From the NCBI GenBank assembly GCA_958296005.1, contig CATQHQ010000002.1, forward strand, positions 1,110,501 through 1,174,500: DNA of 64,000 nucleotides. Direction: 5' to 3'. A program made the position numbers and the translations under genes. Within the stretch, counting starts at the first letter, position 1, and each line of letters starts with the position of its first letter. The stretch is from Longimicrobiales bacterium. GTDB taxonomy: Bacteria; Gemmatimonadota; Gemmatimonadetes; Longimicrobiales; Gaopeijiaceae. Shown piece after piece: positions 18,636 through 27,512 of this stretch. The notes beneath the pieces are model-generated. The model searched no databases. It saw nothing but the letters and a program-made list of their open reading frames with translations, and had not been told where the DNA came from.

Positions 18636-21298
18636 CGTCCTTGCCCCTCCGGCTCGCTCCGGAGGCTGCGCGGATCGTTCGCGACGAGGTGGCCCGCGCC
18701 GAGGGTCGCGAAGTCTCCTTCCTCGCCGAGGTGGCCCGGGATCGGGTGGTCGTCAACCCCAGGGCCGTCGCTCGCGGGAACCGGTCCGCCGTGCTGGCCG
18801 TCGCCCGGGACGCCCCCGAAGGCGGGGTGATGATCCACAACCACCCGTCGGGCGTGCTGGAGCCGTCGGACGCGGACCTGGCCGTTGCCGCCCGCCTCCA
18901 CGACGAGGGGCTGGGGACCGCGATCGTCAACAACCGGGCCGACCGGATGTACGTGGTCGTGGAGCCCCGCGAGCCCAAGCGGGTCGAGCCCCTGGACGCG
19001 GACGAGCTGGAGCGGATCGTCGCGCCCGCCGGGCCGCTGGCGTCGATGGCGGGCTACGAGGACCGGGCGGGGCAGCGCGGGATGCTGCGCTTCGTGGCGA
19101 AACGCTTCAACGAGGGCGGCACAGGGCTGGTGGAGGCGGGGACGGGGACGGGCAAGTCGATCGCCTACCTGCTGCCGGCGGCGCGCTGGGCGGTGCGCAA
19201 CCGGGAGCGGACGGTAGTCTCCACCAACACGATCAACCTTCAGGAGCAGCTGGTCCGCAAGGACATCCCCCTGGCCGAGGAGGTGCTGGGCGAAGACGTC
19301 CGGTGGGCGTTGGTGAAGGGCAGGGGCAACTACGTCTCGATCCGCCGGGCGCTCCTGGCGGGGGAGTCGGCGGCCACTCTCTTCCCGACCGACCGCTCCG
19401 ACGAGATCGCCGCGATACTGGAGTGGCTCCAACACACCGACGACGGCTCCCGGGCCGACCTGGGCTTCACGCCCGCCTCCGACGTGTGGGAGGAAGTCCG
19501 CAGCGAGACCGACGCCTGCATGCGCGCGCGCTGCCCCTACTTCCAGGCGTGCCACTACCAGCGCGCCCGTCGCAACGCCGCCGCCGCCGACCTGCTGGTC
19601 GTCAACCACGCGCTCTTCTTCTCCGACCTGTCCGTCCGCATCGCCACCGACAACGTCCGGGACGCGGCGGTCCTGCCCCCCTACAAGCGCGTCGTCTTCG
19701 ACGAGGCCCACCACTTGGAGGAGGCCGCCACCAACCGGCTGGGGACCGAGGCCACGCGCGCGGGACTCTTCCGCGCCGTCGCCCGCCTTCACCGCCAGGG
19801 GAAGGGAGTGCTGCCCTCCATCGAGGAGGCGATCCGCTTGGCGGTCGGCCCCGGGGCGGCAGAGGAGCTGGCAGCCCGGATCCGCCGGACCCGCGGCAAG
19901 GTCGAGGATCTGCGCAAGGCGCTCACCGAGTTCGTCGGCTTCATGGAGCCCTGGGCAGAGGAGCGCACCGGACGCGGCCCGCTGCGGCTGGGGACGCCCG
20001 GCGGTCCGGGCGCCTCGGACGGGCTGGAGCCGACCTCCGATCCAGCGATCGCCGAGTCCCTGGAGCGCACGCTGCTCTCGCTGGCGGATCTGAGGCGGGA
20101 GCTGGATTCGCTCTACGACCGCCTGGACGGGGAAGAGGAGTTGGCCCCGCAGCTCGAGGGCCGCCTGCTCGACCTGCGGGGTTCTTCGAACCGCCTGGAC
20201 CACGCCGAGACCGCCCTGCGCCGCTGCCTCCTCCCCGGCTCGGAAGACGGGCCGCGGATCGTGCGCTGGATCGAACTCCGGCGCTCCCGGCGGTCGGCCG
20301 CCGGTGCTCGGCCCGGCCGCGGGAGGTGGGCCACCTCCGCTGGGATCGGCCACGTCGGCAACTTGGTGATGGCGACCGCCCCCGTGGATCCGGGCCCGAT
20401 CCTGGCCGAGCACCTCTTCGGCGTCGCCAAGACGACCGTCCTCACCTCCGCCACCCTGACCGCCGACGGCGGCTTCGGCTACCTGAAGGACCGCCTGGGC
20501 CTGCCCGGCGGTGGTGGCGGCCCCGCCTCTGCTGCGGCCCGGACGGCGCAGAGGTCGCTGCTGGACAGCGACGGACCTCCCCTGCCGACGCCCGATCCCC
20601 TGCCGCCCCCCGCCGAGGCCGTCTTCGACTCGCCCTTCGACTTCCCCTCCCAGACCTGCCTGGTGGTGCCCACGGGCCTGCCCGCGCCGGGACGGGCGCG
20701 AGACGCCGGCGGCACCTACCACCAAGCCGTCGCCGGGGTGATCCACGACGTGGCCGAGTGCTCGGGCGGGGGCCTCTTCGCCCTCTTCACCTCCTATGCC
20801 GCGCTGCGGGGGGTCGCACGGGAGCTGCGCGCCCGGGGCGCCGAGGCCCGCTGGCCGCTCCAAGTGCAGGGCGAAGCCGATCGTTCCGCGCTCCTCCGTC
20901 GGTTCACCGAGTCGGGGGCCGCCGTCCTGCTGGGCACGGCGTCGTTCTGGGAGGGCGTGGACGTGCCCGGCGACCCGCTCCGCGCGCTGGTGGTCCAGAA
21001 GCTGCCGTTCCGGGTGCCCACCGAGCCCGTCACCGAAGCCCGGGTCGAGTCAATGGAGGAACGGGGCAAGAACTCGTTCTGGGAGTTCATGGTCCCCGAC
21101 GCCGCGATCCGCCTCAAGCAGGGCGTGGGCCGCCTCGTACGCCGCCGAACCGACCGAGGCGTGGTCGTGCTGCTCGACGACCGCATCCTCCGAAAGCGCT
21201 ACGGTCGGGTCATGCTTCAGACGCTGCCGCCGATGCCTCTGGTCAAGGGGCCGTGGGCGCACGCGAGGCGGCACGTGGAGGCGTTCTATGCGAGGTGA
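18632..21298 (+). CDS. JAMM-domain / DinG-type (XPD-like) helicase fusion
   Basis: 888 aa from GTG 18632, overlapping the previous stop by four bases. Residues ~1-125 form a RadC/JAB1-like JAMM domain with the full metal motif H69-N-H71 then S79-x-x-D82, and a Glu upstream (EVSFLAE). From ~130 on it is a superfamily 2 DinG/XPD-type DNA helicase: Walker A GTGTGKS (170-176), DEAH box in VVFDEAHHLEEAA, TSATL motif III, and a C-terminal FTSYAALRG ... GTASFWEGVDVPGD ... RLKQGVGRLVRR. Fe-S cluster ligands: C296, C301, C307 are present, but the first position is Ser236 in KGRGNYVSIRR where Cys is expected. Likely works in DNA repair or at stalled replication. The fusion is real within one frame; the two halves share no stop. 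Confidence 0.88.
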   Translation: MTSLPLRLAPEAARIVRDEVARAEGREVSFLAEVARDRVVVNPRAVARGNRSAVLAVARDAPEGGVMIHNHPSGVLEPSDADLAVAARLHDEGLGTAIVNNRADRMYVVVEPREPKRVEPLDADELERIVAPAGPLASMAGYEDRAGQRGMLRFVAKRFNEGGTGLVEAGTGTGKSIAYLLPAARWAVRNRERTVVSTNTINLQEQLVRKDIPLAEEVLGEDVRWALVKGRGNYVSIRRALLAGESAATLFPTDRSDEIAAILEWLQHTDDGSRADLGFTPASDVWEEVRSETDACMRARCPYFQACHYQRARRNAAAADLLVVNHALFFSDLSVRIATDNVRDAAVLPPYKRVVFDEAHHLEEAATNRLGTEATRAGLFRAVARLHRQGKGVLPSIEEAIRLAVGPGAAEELAARIRRTRGKVEDLRKALTEFVGFMEPWAEERTGRGPLRLGTPGGPGASDGLEPTSDPAIAESLERTLLSLADLRRELDSLYDRLDGEEELAPQLEGRLLDLRGSSNRLDHAETALRRCLLPGSEDGPRIVRWIELRRSRRSAAGARPGRGRWATSAGIGHVGNLVMATAPVDPGPILAEHLFGVAKTTVLTSATLTADGGFGYLKDRLGLPGGGGGPASAAARTAQRSLLDSDGPPLPTPDPLPPPAEAVFDSPFDFPSQTCLVVPTGLPAPGRARDAGGTYHQAVAGVIHDVAECSGGGLFALFTSYAALRGVARELRARGAEARWPLQVQGEADRSALLRRFTESGAAVLLGTASFWEGVDVPGDPLRALVVQKLPFRVPTEPVTEARVESMEERGKNSFWEFMVPDAAIRLKQGVGRLVRRRTDRGVVVLLDDRILRKRYGRVMLQTLPPMPLVKGPWAHARRHVEAFYAR

Positions 21299-21322
21299 CC
21301 ACGGCGTGCATGCTCTCCGCCG

Positions 21323-21350
21323 TTGACCCCCGCCCCTGCGCCCGTAGATT
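21323..21350 (+). promoter_or_regulatory. Candidate sigma-70-type promoter
   Basis: TTGACC at 21323-21328, a 16-base spacer and TAGATT at 21345-21350, in the 145-base gap after the helicase gene. It would start transcription about 85-90 bases before the small membrane protein gene and probably drives the packed run through valS and onward. Confidence 0.5.
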
Positions 21351-21443
21351 CCACAAGGCGCGGCAACCCAGGCCTTCGGGACCCACCTCCAACCCCACGG
21401 CGCGCTTCCAGTCCCTCGAACCCCCCCGCGGACGATCCCAATC

Positions 21444-21638
21444 ATGAAGAAGGCTCTCGGCTTCCTTGCTGGACTCGGTCTCCTCGCGCTGTCCGCCGCC
21501 GCCGCCCGCACGGCGTCCCTCGGGTGGGGCGGGGGCCACTCGGACGTGGGGTTCTGGTGGACGGTCATCGCGAGCTTCCTCGGCATCGCGGCAGTGGGCG
21601 CGCTCGTCGGCACCGTCATCCACTCCCGGTCGGGCTGA
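21444..21638 (+). CDS. Small membrane protein, hypothetical
   Basis: 64 aa with two hydrophobic segments: MKKALGFLAGLGLLALSAAAA at the N-terminus and FWWTVIASFLGIAAVGALVGTVI near the end, separated by a glycine-rich turn with GGGHSD. Third codon positions are strongly G/C, as in true genes here, and the stop is one base before the FAH-family start, so it looks like a real operon member. No Shine-Dalgarno is obvious. I do not recognise a family. Confidence 0.55.
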   Translation: MKKALGFLAGLGLLALSAAAARTASLGWGGGHSDVGFWWTVIASFLGIAAVGALVGTVIHSRSG

Positions 21639-21639
21639 C

Positions 21640-22299
21640 GTGGCCGGCCGGCCCAGCAAGATCGTCTGCGTCGGGCGCAACTACGCCCTGCACGCGGCGG
21701 AGCTGGGCAACACGGTCCCTCGCGAGCCCCTCATCTTCCTCAAGCCGCCGTCGTCGGTGATCCCGTCGGGGGCGCCCGTTCGCGTCCCGCCCGACGCCGG
21801 CCGCGTGGACTTCGAGGGCGAGATCGGCTTGGTGATGGGCCGCAGCTGCCGTCGCGTGTCGGAGAGCGACGCCTGGTCCTTCGTGGGCGCCGTCGTCGCC
21901 GCCAACGACGTGACCGCCAGGGACCTCCAGCGCACCGACGGCCAGTGGACCCGGGCCAAGGGGATGGACACCTTCTGCCCCGTGGGCCAACCGGTGGACG
22001 CGGCGTCGGTGGACCCTGCGACCCTGTCCCTCGCGACGCGGGTGAACGGCCGCCAGCGACAGCGGGCCAGCGCGGACGAGATGGCGTTCTCGCCGCAGCG
22101 CATCGTCAGCTTCGCGTCCCACATGATGACGCTGGAGGAGGGCGACTTGGTGCTGACCGGCACGCCCGACGGGATCGGCCCCCTGTCCCCCGGCGACAGG
22201 GTGACCGTCGAGCTCTCCTGCGGCTCCGTAGTGACCAACCCGGTGGAGGCGGGCGATCCCATCACCCCCAGGGGAACGCGCGGGCCCCCGTCGGGGTAG
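21640..22299 (+). CDS. Fumarylacetoacetate hydrolase (FAH) family protein
   Basis: 219 aa from GTG 21640. A short, single-domain FAH fold: KIVCVGRNYALHAAELG, PLIFLKPPSSVI, VDFEGEIGLVMG (metal-binding E-x-E positions), GAVVAANDVTARDLQ, KGMDTFCPVGQ and MTLEEGDLVLTGTPDGIGPLSPGD. This is the FAHD1-like group, whose members include acylpyruvate hydrolases, oxaloacetate decarboxylases and oxaloacetate tautomerases; the exact substrate cannot be told from sequence. The divalent-metal site residues appear complete. It starts two bases after the small membrane gene and ends ten bases before the next gene. Confidence 0.9.
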   Translation: MAGRPSKIVCVGRNYALHAAELGNTVPREPLIFLKPPSSVIPSGAPVRVPPDAGRVDFEGEIGLVMGRSCRRVSESDAWSFVGAVVAANDVTARDLQRTDGQWTRAKGMDTFCPVGQPVDAASVDPATLSLATRVNGRQRQRASADEMAFSPQRIVSFASHMMTLEEGDLVLTGTPDGIGPLSPGDRVTVELSCGSVVTNPVEAGDPITPRGTRGPPSG

Positions 22300-22309
22300 G
22301 GCTCCCACG

Positions 22310-23173
22310 ATGCGACACGCCACGGAGGACCGGCCCCCGGCACCCACTGGCCCCGCCCTTCGTCGCCGAGGCCGTCGAGCCTTGGCGGCGGGCTTGGTCC
22401 TCTCGGCCCTGGCCCACATCCTCCTCGTCGTCGTCTACTCGTTCTCGACCGGCCCCGCCGACCGCCCCGCGGTCCCCGCTCTTCCGCTTCCACCCGCCTC
22501 GTCCAGCGGGATCGAAGTCGTGCGCATCCTCGAGATCGACGGCCCGCTGCCCGTCGAGCCCACCGACCCGACGGAGATCGAGACCCCGGAGGACCCCGAC
22601 GTCGCCCCAGAGCTGCCGAGCTTCGAGGACCTGCGCCTCCGGTTCCCGGAACGCTACCGCTCCGCCGCCGAGCGCCTCCGCGCGGGACCCGTCAGCCCCC
22701 GCCTCTGGCGCGCCCTCGATCCGGCGCCGATCGAGCCCACCCCGGAAGAAGCGCTCGAACTCCGCCTCCTCGCCGCGATTGAGGCGATGAACGACTCTGC
22801 GCTGGCGGCGGCGGAGCGGGAGAGGGCGGCCCTGGACTGGACGCACACCGACGAGGACGGCGGCAAGTGGGGCGTCACTCCCGGCCGGCTGCACCTGGGC
22901 GACATCACGATCCCGCTCCCCTTCGGCTTCGGCCCGCCGCCCGACTACAACGGCCAACGTGCCGAGGCGGCGTTCCGCTTCTCGGACATCGACCGGGCGG
23001 CGGGTTCGCTTGCGGCCCGCCAGTCTTGGAAGGAACGGGCGGAGGTCATGAAGCAGCGGCGTGAGGAGCGCCGGCGGGCGGAGCTTGCGGCACGCGCCGA
23101 GGCAGAGGCCGAGGCCGAAGCCGAGGGCAAGCCGCCCCCCGTGATCAAGCCGGACACCACGCGCTCGCGTTGA
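22310..23173 (+). CDS. TonB-like membrane-anchored protein, hypothetical
   Basis: 287 aa. A short basic cytoplasmic start, one membrane helix (ALAAGLVLSALAHILLVVVYSF) of the sort seen at TonB N-termini, then a Pro/Glu/Asp-rich periplasmic linker (PTDPTEIETPEDPDVAPELPSF), a helical part and an Arg/Ala/Glu-rich tail (KQRREERRRAELAARAEAEA). There is no TonB C-terminal domain, so it is not a working TonB by sequence; I would call it an anchored envelope protein of unknown role. The segment LHLGDITIPLPFGFGPPPDYNGQ may be a small conserved motif. The stop overlaps the valS start. Confidence 0.65.
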   Translation: MRHATEDRPPAPTGPALRRRGRRALAAGLVLSALAHILLVVVYSFSTGPADRPAVPALPLPPASSSGIEVVRILEIDGPLPVEPTDPTEIETPEDPDVAPELPSFEDLRLRFPERYRSAAERLRAGPVSPRLWRALDPAPIEPTPEEALELRLLAAIEAMNDSALAAAERERAALDWTHTDEDGGKWGVTPGRLHLGDITIPLPFGFGPPPDYNGQRAEAAFRFSDIDRAAGSLAARQSWKERAEVMKQRREERRRAELAARAEAEAEAEAEGKPPPVIKPDTTRSR

Positions 23174-25923
23174 CCCTCCCCACGACCTTCGATCCTCGGG
23201 CCGTGGAGGCTCGGGTCCTCCGCCTTTGGGAGGAGAGCGGCTGCTTCCACGCCGACGCCGGGGACGGCGGCGACCCCTACGTCATCGTCATCCCGCCGCC
23301 GAACGTGACCGCCGTCCTCCACATGGGCCACGGGCTCAACAACACGATCCAGGACGTGCTGATCCGCCGGCGCCGGATGGAGGGCCGCGCGGCGCTGTGG
23401 GTGCCGGGCACCGACCACGCCGGCATCGCGACCCAGAACGTGGTGGAGCGCAAGCTGGCGGCGGACGGCAAGACCCGGCACGACTTGGGCCGCGAAGCCT
23501 TCCTCCAGCGCGTGTGGGAGCACGTGGAGCAGACCGAAGGCCGGATCATCGACCAGCTCAAGTCGATCGGCTCCAGCTGCGACTGGCGCCGGACCCGGTT
23601 CACCTTGGACGAAGGGTTGTCGCGAGCCGTCCGGGCGATCTTCGTCAGGCTCTACGAGGATGACTTGGTCTACCGCGGCAAGTACATCATCAACTGGTGC
23701 CCCCGCTGCCTCACCGCCCTCTCCAACGAGGAGGCGGAGGCGTCCGAGTCCCAGGGCGCCCTCTGGCATATCCGCTACCCGCTGGCGCCGGGCTGCGAGG
23801 AGGCCGCCGCCGCTGCCCGGGCCGCCGGAGCAAGCGCCGTGGACAGGACCGAAGACGGGCGCTGGCACCTCACCGTCTCCACCACCCGCCCCGAGACGAT
23901 GCTGGGCGACACGGGGGTCGCCGTGGCCCCCGACGACGAACGGTACCGGGCGCTGGTGGGCGCCGCCGCCGAGCTGCCGCTGACCGACCGCGCGATCCCG
24001 GTCGTCGCCGACGAGCACGTGGACGCGGCGTTCGGCACGGGCATGGTGAAGGTGACCCCGGCCCACGACCCGGCCGACTTCGAGATCGCGTCGCGCACCG
24101 GCCTGGACGTGCTCGAAGTCATGACCGAGAAGGCCGTCATGAACGAGAACGCGCCGGTCGCCTTCCGAGGAATGGACCGCTTCGAGGCCCGCAAGGCCGT
24201 CCTGGCCGGGCTGGAGGAGGCCGGTCTGCTGGCGGGCCGCGACGCCCACGCCCACGCCGTCCCCCGCTGCTACCGCTGCGACACCGTGGTGGAGCCCCGC
24301 CTGAGCGAGCAGTGGTTTGTGCGGATGAAGCCCCTGGCGGAGCCGGCCCTGGAGGCGTCGCGCACGGGCGCCGTCTCCTTCGTGCCCGGCCGCTGGACCC
24401 GCGTGTACGAGCAGTGGATGGAGAACATCCGCGACTGGTGCATCTCGCGGCAGCTTTGGTGGGGCCACCGCATCCCGGTCTGGTACTGCGGCGGATGCGG
24501 CGAGGCAATGGCCCTCCGGGACGACCCGGACGCCTGCCCGAAGTGCGGCGGACGCGATCTGGAACAGGACCCGGACGTGCTCGACACCTGGTTCTCGTCG
24601 TGGCTGTGGCCGTTCTCCGTCTTCGGCTGGCCGGAGGAGAGCGAGGACTTGGCGACGTTCTACCCGGGCCACGTCCTCTCCACCGCGCCCGAGATCCTCT
24701 TCTTCTGGGTCGCTCGCATGATCATGTCGGGCTGCCACGCGATGGGCGAGGTCCCCTTCAGCCGCGTCTACCTCCACGGCACGGTGCGGGACAAGCACGG
24801 CCGCAAGATGTCCAAGTCCCTCGGCAACGGGATCGATCCGCTGGAGGTGGTGGAGCTCTACGGGGCCGACGCGCTGCGGTTCACCTTGGTGGCCAGCGCG
24901 GGCGTGGGCGCCGACATCCGGCTGGACCACGAGGACCTGGAGGCGGCGTTCTCGCCGGGTCGCAACTTCGTGAACAAGCTGTGGAACGCCGGCCGCTTCG
25001 CCCTGATGAGCCTTGGGGACGACCCGGTCCTGCCGCTGGAGGAGGCGACTGCTCGGGTGCCCGGCGGCCTCCCGCTGGAAGACCGCTGGATCCTCTCCCG
25101 CCTGCAGTTCGCCGCCGGGCGTACCGCCGAAGAGTTGGACGGGTTCCGCATCCACGGCGCCGCGGAAGTGCTGCGGGAGTTCGTCCGGGGCGAGTTCGCC
25201 GACTGGTACCTGGAGCTGGCCAAGGACCGGCTGCGGGGCGACGGCTCGGACCGGGAGACGGTCCGTTCCCTGCTGGTCCACGTGCTGGACCAGACGTGCA
25301 GGCTCCTCCACCCCTTCGTCCCCTTCGTGACCGAGGAGCTGTGGGGCCGTCTCCCCGGACGCGCCGCCGCCGACGGTCCCCTCGCCGCCGCCCGCTGGCC
25401 TGCGCCCGAGCCCGAGCTGACCGACCCGGACGCCGAGGAGCGGTTCGAGCGCCTTCAGGAGCTGATCGTGCAGGTCCGGGCGATGCGCAAGGAGTACAGG
25501 GTGGGAGAAGGGAAGGAAGTCGCGCTCCATGTGGCCGGCGACGGAGCCGCCGCGCTGCTGGAGGGGAGAGACGCGGCGCTCCGGCGGCTCGCTCGGGTTG
25601 GACGCGTCGAGACCGCCGGGCTCCCGGCGGCGGGGACGGCGGGCGCCAGCGCGGTGCTGCGGGACGGCACCGAACTCTTCGTCCCTCTGGAGGGCGTGAT
25701 CGACGTGGCCAAGGAGCGCGACCGCCTTGCCGCCGAGATCGCTCGCTTGGCCGCCGGGCTCAAGGGCGCCGAAGCCCGCTTGGCCAGCCGGAACTTCACG
25801 ACGAAGGCGCCCCCGGCCGTGGTGGAGCGGGAGCGGGAGAAGGCCGCGTCGTGGACCGACCGCCTCGCCAAGCTGAAGGAGAAGCGGGCGTCCCTGGCCG
25901 GGTCTCCTCCGGACGGCGGGTAG
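23170..25923 (+). CDS. valS: Valyl-tRNA synthetase
   Basis: 917 aa from TTG 23170, overlapping the previous stop (TTGA). Class I aminoacyl-tRNA synthetase that charges tRNA-Val. HIGH motif as HMGH in PPPNVTAVLHMGHGLNN; KMSKS motif at 546-550 (KMSKSLGNGIDP). The editing domain carries TTRPETMLGDTGVAV and the catalytic core WCISRQLWWGHRIPVWYC is followed by a zinc ribbon with two Cys-x-x-Cys pairs (CGGCG and CPKCGG). An anticodon-binding domain and a C-terminal coiled coil (IDVAKERDRLAAEIARLAAGLKGAEARL) complete it. Full length and intact. Confidence 0.97.
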   Translation: MTLPTTFDPRAVEARVLRLWEESGCFHADAGDGGDPYVIVIPPPNVTAVLHMGHGLNNTIQDVLIRRRRMEGRAALWVPGTDHAGIATQNVVERKLAADGKTRHDLGREAFLQRVWEHVEQTEGRIIDQLKSIGSSCDWRRTRFTLDEGLSRAVRAIFVRLYEDDLVYRGKYIINWCPRCLTALSNEEAEASESQGALWHIRYPLAPGCEEAAAAARAAGASAVDRTEDGRWHLTVSTTRPETMLGDTGVAVAPDDERYRALVGAAAELPLTDRAIPVVADEHVDAAFGTGMVKVTPAHDPADFEIASRTGLDVLEVMTEKAVMNENAPVAFRGMDRFEARKAVLAGLEEAGLLAGRDAHAHAVPRCYRCDTVVEPRLSEQWFVRMKPLAEPALEASRTGAVSFVPGRWTRVYEQWMENIRDWCISRQLWWGHRIPVWYCGGCGEAMALRDDPDACPKCGGRDLEQDPDVLDTWFSSWLWPFSVFGWPEESEDLATFYPGHVLSTAPEILFFWVARMIMSGCHAMGEVPFSRVYLHGTVRDKHGRKMSKSLGNGIDPLEVVELYGADALRFTLVASAGVGADIRLDHEDLEAAFSPGRNFVNKLWNAGRFALMSLGDDPVLPLEEATARVPGGLPLEDRWILSRLQFAAGRTAEELDGFRIHGAAEVLREFVRGEFADWYLELAKDRLRGDGSDRETVRSLLVHVLDQTCRLLHPFVPFVTEELWGRLPGRAAADGPLAAARWPAPEPELTDPDAEERFERLQELIVQVRAMRKEYRVGEGKEVALHVAGDGAAALLEGRDAALRRLARVGRVETAGLPAAGTAGASAVLRDGTELFVPLEGVIDVAKERDRLAAEIARLAAGLKGAEARLASRNFTTKAPPAVVEREREKAASWTDRLAKLKEKRASLAGSPPDGG

Positions 25924-25934
25924 GCGGAGCAGAC

Positions 25935-27512
25935 GTGTTCCGCTCGACCGTCGTCCCGTTGCTGTCGCTGGCGGGGATCTCGGCGTTGGCCGCAGGCTGC
26001 GCCCGTCCCGAGCCTCCCCGCGGCGGCCCCGAGGACCGCCTGCCGCCGATCGTCGTCGAGACAGTCCCCGACACCTTCGCCACAGTGGCCGACAGCATCG
26101 AACTGCGGGAGTTCCACTTCCGCTTCAGCGAGAGGATCAGCGAACGGCCGTCCGCCGGCACGATGGACGACGCGGTAGTCGTCTCCCCCTCCGCCGGGAA
26201 CGTGCGCGTGAGCCACGGCCGCGACGGGATCAGGGTCCGCACCCAGGACGCGCTTCTCCCGGGCCGGGTCTACCGGATCACGGTGCTGCCGGTCGTCCGC
26301 GACATGTTCGGCAACGAACTCCCGGACCCGTTCGACCTGGTGGTCTCGACCGGCGGCGAGTTCGTCCCCAACGTCGTGGCGGGCGTGGTGGAGGACCGGG
26401 TGACCGGACAGGCCGTTGAAGGCGTGCGCGTGCAGGCCCGCTTCCTGGACGAAGAAGGGACGCCGGTCCACTGGAACTACACCGGCCGCCAGGGAGTCTT
26501 CTCCCTCCGCTACGTCCCCTCCGGCAGTTTCGAGGCGCGAGCTTGGCAGGACCGCAACCGCAACGACACAGTGGACGCGCGCGAGCCCCTGGCCGATTGG
26601 CGGCGGGGCGAGCTGGCGGCGCCCGCCGACACCGGCCTCATGGTGCTCTCGCTGATCGAGCCCGACACGACCGGCGCCCGGCTGGCCAGCGTCACCGCGG
26701 AGGACTCGGTCACCCTGCGCTTCGAGTTCGACGACTACCTGAACCCGTGCGTCCCCGGGATCGTGATCGAAGGTTTCGCCCGATGGGAGGAGACGGAGGG
26801 CGACACCTTGTCCGAAGCCGTGCGCATCTTCCACGAGCACGAGCACCGTCGCTGGCAGGCCCAGCGAGCCGACTCGATTGCCCGCGCCGCCGCAGGCGGG
26901 GAAGGGGAGGACCAGCCGCCGCCGTCGCCGCCGTCGTCGGCCCCGGGCGGATGCACGGCGGGTGAGAACGACCCGAGCGGCCTTTCCGGGCAGCTTCTTC
27001 CTTCCCAAGCCCTGGTGGGCGTCCTGGAAGAGTGGCGGCTGAACCCGGGCACCCCCTACCTGGCGGGCGTGACCTCCGTGGGCAACATCGCTGGAGCGGC
27101 CAGCGGGGAAGCGGCCGCGTTGGTGGTCTGGGAGCCGGCTGTGGACAGCGCCGCGGTGGACAGCACGGCAGTGGATAGCACCACAGTGGTGACCGACAGC
27201 GCAGCCGCCGCCGCGGACACGACGCAGGCGGACTCGGTCCAAGCGCTGCCCGACACGACTCAGGCGCTGCCCGACACTGTGCAAGTGGACTCCGCCCAGG
27301 CGTTGCCAGACACGACGCAAGTGGACACGACCCAAGTGCTGCCCGACACGACCCAGGCCCCGCCGGACACCGTCCAAGCGCTGCCCGACACGACTCAAGT
27401 TCCGCCGGACACCGCCCAAGCCGCCGACACGCCCCCCCCCGACACCTCCCGCCTCCGCTTCGCGCCTGCCGCCCGTCGCCCGTCAGTGCCGCGGCGCGTC
27501 CCGCGTCAGTGA
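25935..27512 (+). CDS. Ig-like (Big_5) lipoprotein with Pro/Asp/Thr-rich tail
   Basis: 525 aa from GTG 25935. Lipobox LAAGC at the end of a short signal peptide. Residues ~30-130 form a bacterial Ig-like Big_5 domain (PDTFATVADSIELREFHFRFSERI ... VYRITVLPVVRDMFGNELPDPF); residues ~135-215 form a carboxypeptidase-regulatory/SdrD-like beta sandwich (VVEDRVTGQAVEGVRVQARFLD ... FEARAWQDRNRNDTVDAREPL). The C-terminal ~125 residues are a low-complexity tail built on PDTTQ and AVDST repeats. Such proteins occur in Bacteroidota and Gemmatimonadota as surface or periplasmic lipoproteins. The stop overlaps the selA start. Confidence 0.8.
   Translation: MFRSTVVPLLSLAGISALAAGCARPEPPRGGPEDRLPPIVVETVPDTFATVADSIELREFHFRFSERISERPSAGTMDDAVVVSPSAGNVRVSHGRDGIRVRTQDALLPGRVYRITVLPVVRDMFGNELPDPFDLVVSTGGEFVPNVVAGVVEDRVTGQAVEGVRVQARFLDEEGTPVHWNYTGRQGVFSLRYVPSGSFEARAWQDRNRNDTVDAREPLADWRRGELAAPADTGLMVLSLIEPDTTGARLASVTAEDSVTLRFEFDDYLNPCVPGIVIEGFARWEETEGDTLSEAVRIFHEHEHRRWQAQRADSIARAAAGGEGEDQPPPSPPSSAPGGCTAGENDPSGLSGQLLPSQALVGVLEEWRLNPGTPYLAGVTSVGNIAGAASGEAAALVVWEPAVDSAAVDSTAVDSTTVVTDSAAAAADTTQADSVQALPDTTQALPDTVQVDSAQALPDTTQVDTTQVLPDTTQAPPDTVQALPDTTQVPPDTAQAADTPPPDTSRLRFAPAARRPSVPRRVPRQ
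27139..27440 (+). repeat. Degenerate in-frame repeats in the lipoprotein tail
   Basis: The coding sequence repeats a near 12-15-base unit (AVDST) and then a unit encoding about LPDTTQ/LPDTVQ, with repeated gcccgacac and gacacgac blocks. All unit changes keep the frame. This kind of low-complexity tract can change length by slipped-strand replication. Confidence 0.65.
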
